A stretch of DNA of 14,494 bases from Streptosporangiaceae bacterium. GTDB lineage: Bacteria > Actinomycetota > Actinomycetes > Streptosporangiales > Streptosporangiaceae. This document shows, in pieces, positions 13,060 to 14,494 of this stretch (positions are counted from its first letter, which is position 1; every line of letters begins with the position of its first letter). Location: positions 1-14,494 of the forward strand of contig JASHTT010000489.1 of NCBI GenBank assembly GCA_030040415.1, written 5' to 3'. The translations under genes and the position numbers were made by a program. The notes beneath the pieces were generated by a model. The model was not told the DNA's origin. It did not search any database and saw nothing but the letters and a program-made list of their open reading frames with translations.

Positions 13060-13071
13060 GGACAAAGGTCC
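13060..13071 (-). promoter_or_regulatory. DosR/DevR-like box upstream of enolase
   Basis: On the minus strand the sequence reads CGGGACCTTTGTCCG, with the palindrome GGAC-CTTT-GTCC at its centre. It agrees with the inner part of the mycobacterial DosR box (GGGAC-T-W-W-A-GTCC) at most positions and lies 66-77 bases before the enolase ATG. The outer bases do not match well. If real, it would place eno under hypoxia or nitric-oxide control. It also lies in the divergent region shared with the PAP2 operon. Confidence 0.45.
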
Positions 13072-13187
13072 CGTGATCTATCCTGGCTAGCATCACTTGA
13101 GTTCATCCGGCGGTGGATCCCGCCGAAGCCGGGCCGCAGCCGCGGTCGGCTGTCCGCCATGGTGGCCGATGGGTCCTGCACCTCGAC

Positions 13188-13198
13188 AGGAGGTGAGG
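13188..13198 (+). promoter_or_regulatory. Strong ribosome binding site fixing the PAP2 start
   Basis: AGGAGGTGAGG is close to a full anti-16S complement. Counting from AGGAGGT, the spacing of seven bases points to TTG at 13202 rather than the in-frame ATG at 13097 or 13169, which would lie upstream of the site. Confidence 0.7.
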
Positions 13199-13201
13199 AT
13201 C

Positions 13202-13870
13202 TTGGCGGCTTCGGCACAACGAACTCGGACGGAACTGAGCTGGCTGACCGGCTCATGCATGGTGTTGCTGGGCGCCCTGGCGGTGTCCGCTCGCCGGTCG
13301 CCGCAGGGCTTGCTCGACAAACTGGACAGGCCGGTATCGGAACTGGTCGTCGCCTGCCGAACTGCCCGCGCGGTCAGGGCCGCGCACCTGGTAAGCGCCC
13401 TTGCCGAGCCCCAGGTCGCGGCCATGGCGGTGGCCGTGGGGTCGGCCTCGGCGCTGCGGCGCAGCTGCGCTGACCCCGGCGCCTCGGCGAGATCTACTGC
13501 CTGGTGGCAGCCGTGCCTTGTGGTGCTGACCGGGGTCGCGGTCCGCCGCGGGTTGTGCAGGGCGATAGCCCGCCAGCGACCGCCGGCCGAGTTGTGGCTG
13601 ACCGATCCAGAAGGCTTCAGCCTCCCGTCCAAGCACGCATCGCTGGCAGCTTTGACCGCCGGATCGTGTGCGCGCGCATTCGGCGCTGGCCGCACTGGCA
13701 GCCATGCTGCCGCGCTGCTGGCGGCGGCCACGGTCGGGGCGAGCCGCGTCTGCCTTGGCGTGCACTGGCCCAGCGACGTGCTGGCAGGCTGGGCGTTCGC
13801 AGCGAGCTGGCTCGACCTCACGCAGTCGGCCACGAGCATGACGCAGCGAACCCTGGGCGGCTCGCGATGA
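13202..13870 (+). CDS. PAP2-family membrane phosphatase
   Basis: From TTG 13202 the protein has 222 residues and four to six membrane spans. The acid phosphatase motifs are recognisable: 'RAIARQRPP' (120-128) for K-x6-RP, 'SLPSKHAS' (140-147) for PSGH with Lys replacing Gly, and 'SRVCLGVHWPSDVLAGW' (181-197) with the catalytic His188 and Asp192. Such enzymes remove phosphate from lipid phosphates such as phosphatidate or polyprenyl pyrophosphate; the exact substrate is unknown. The missing first Lys and the PSKH form occur in a number of actinobacterial relatives, so activity is likely but not certain. It heads an operon with the NUDIX gene (ATGA overlap) and is divergent from eno. Confidence 0.8.
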   Translation: MAASAQRTRTELSWLTGSCMVLLGALAVSARRSPQGLLDKLDRPVSELVVACRTARAVRAAHLVSALAEPQVAAMAVAVGSASALRRSCADPGASARSTAWWQPCLVVLTGVAVRRGLCRAIARQRPPAELWLTDPEGFSLPSKHASLAALTAGSCARAFGAGRTGSHAAALLAAATVGASRVCLGVHWPSDVLAGWAFAASWLDLTQSATSMTQRTLGGSR

Positions 13871-14334
13871 GCGTTCCCGACGGCACTTTGCTGCGGTGCT
13901 CGGCCGTAGTCATCCGCGGGCGCGACGTGCTGCTGTTGCACCGCGTGGGTGGCGCGGGCGACTGGGTTCTGCCGGGCGGCACCCCGCGCGCGGGCGAGGG
14001 CATGGCGGCGTGCGCTCGCCGCGAGGTACGGGAAGAGACAGGCTTGCTCGTCGATCCCTCCCGCGTTGCCTTCGTCGTCGAGGTCCTCGGCCCGGACGGC
14101 GGACCGCGCACTGTGGACATTGTGTTCTACGCCACAGGCGTGCCACAGGCCGCCCGGCCGCGTAGTCAGGAGCCTGGTTTGCAGCCAACGTTCGTCCCAC
14201 TGGACGAGATCCAGAACCTGAACTTGCGCCCGCCGCTGGCCGGCCACCTCCGCAGCACAGCACTACACGGCGGCAGGCTCTACGCACCGTACCTTGCCAA
14301 CCTCTGGCGGCCATCGACCGAGCCCGGGCCATGA
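13867..14334 (+). CDS. NUDIX hydrolase
   Basis: A 155-residue NUDIX domain protein. The NUDIX box is complete: G38-x5-E44-x7-R52-E53-V54-x-E56-E57-x-G59-L60, so the metal-binding glutamates are present. The N-terminal strands 'RCSAVVIRGRDVLLLHRVGG' and 'WVLPGGTPRAGE' are typical. The family hydrolyses nucleoside diphosphates linked to another group; the substrate cannot be told. The frame is open upstream as a shadow of the PAP2 gene, but ATG 13867 overlaps that stop (ATGA), showing translational coupling. Its own stop overlaps the next start in the same manner. Confidence 0.92.
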   Translation: MSVPDGTLLRCSAVVIRGRDVLLLHRVGGAGDWVLPGGTPRAGEGMAACARREVREETGLLVDPSRVAFVVEVLGPDGGPRTVDIVFYATGVPQAARPRSQEPGLQPTFVPLDEIQNLNLRPPLAGHLRSTALHGGRLYAPYLANLWRPSTEPGP

Positions 14335-14494
14335 CTCAGCAGTACCTGATCGGGGAGTTCTCGGTTCGCCTGGAGCGGCTCGAAGCCGTCGCAGCTGCGA
14401 GCGCGGCCGACGATGTCACCCGGCTGCGGCGAGCGGTCGAGGATGGGCCGGTCACCTCGCTGGCTCCGGCGGCGGCGCGCGCCCTAGCGCTGGC
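14331..14494 (+). CDS. Unidentified protein, 5' part (runs off the window)
   Basis: ATG at 14331 overlaps the NUDIX stop (ATGA) and the frame is open for the remaining 164 bases. The visible start 'MTQQYLIGEFSVRLERLEAV' continues as a charged, Ala-rich helical segment with 'DDVTRLRRAVEDGP'. It looks like a soluble helical protein, third in the PAP2-NUDIX operon. No family is recognised. Confidence 0.65.
   Translation, partial: MTQQYLIGEFSVRLERLEAVAAASAADDVTRLRRAVEDGPVTSLAPAAARALAL

Noticed and set aside
1..14494. CRISPR arrays, tRNA or rRNA genes, insertion sequences, phage genes
   Set aside because: No spaced direct repeats, cloverleaf-like genes, transposase or integrase motifs were seen by eye; a dedicated tRNA or covariance-model scan was not possible.

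Overview
The window is about 14.5 kb of very GC-rich DNA with dense, often overlapping genes, frequent GTG/TTG starts and purine-rich ribosome binding sites. This fits a high-GC actinomycete; genus and species cannot be told from the window. No tRNA, rRNA, CRISPR array, transposase or phage gene was seen.

Left part (1-8.1 kb). After the 3' end of a small hypothetical gene on the + strand comes a seven-gene minus-strand operon: hyfC, hyfE, hyfF, hycE/hyfG-like large subunit, a one-cluster iron-sulfur protein, hyfI/nuoB-like small subunit, hyfB. All junctions overlap by 1-4 bases or are separated by 3-25 bases. It encodes a membrane complex built like group 4 [NiFe] hydrogenases and complex I. 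The large subunit has lost all four nickel-ligand cysteines, so it is best read as an energy-converting-hydrogenase-related (Ehr) complex. The gene set resembles Rv0082-Rv0087 of Mycobacterium tuberculosis in a different order. Two of its genes carry long perfect inverted repeats inside the reading frame.

Middle (8.0-11.6 kb). A universal stress protein gene (-), a small possible gene (+) and a SatP/YaaH-type acetate-permease gene (+) lie next to the operon. Upstream of the operon, the stress gene, the small gene and the permease gene I find four copies of one composite motif: a dyad GCGA-N6-TCGC, then TAAC, then a block around an ATG 33-38 bases after the dyad core begins. Each copy faces its downstream gene. 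The arms differ between copies but keep their pairing, which suggests a shared operator or RNA hairpin and so a local regulon. A strong hairpin ends satP. A minus-strand protein with about five tandem helix-turn-helix units follows, then a second small protein resembling the one at the left edge.

Right part (11.7-14.5 kb). A complete enolase gene (-) has a DosR/DevR-like GGAC-N4-GTCC box upstream. Divergent from it is a + operon joined by ATGA overlaps: PAP2-family membrane phosphatase, NUDIX hydrolase and the start of an unidentified gene.

Together the genes suggest a stress, low-oxygen or low-energy module: an ion-pumping redox complex, a stress protein, acetate exchange and an extra glycolytic enzyme. 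The link is inferred from gene order and shared upstream motifs.
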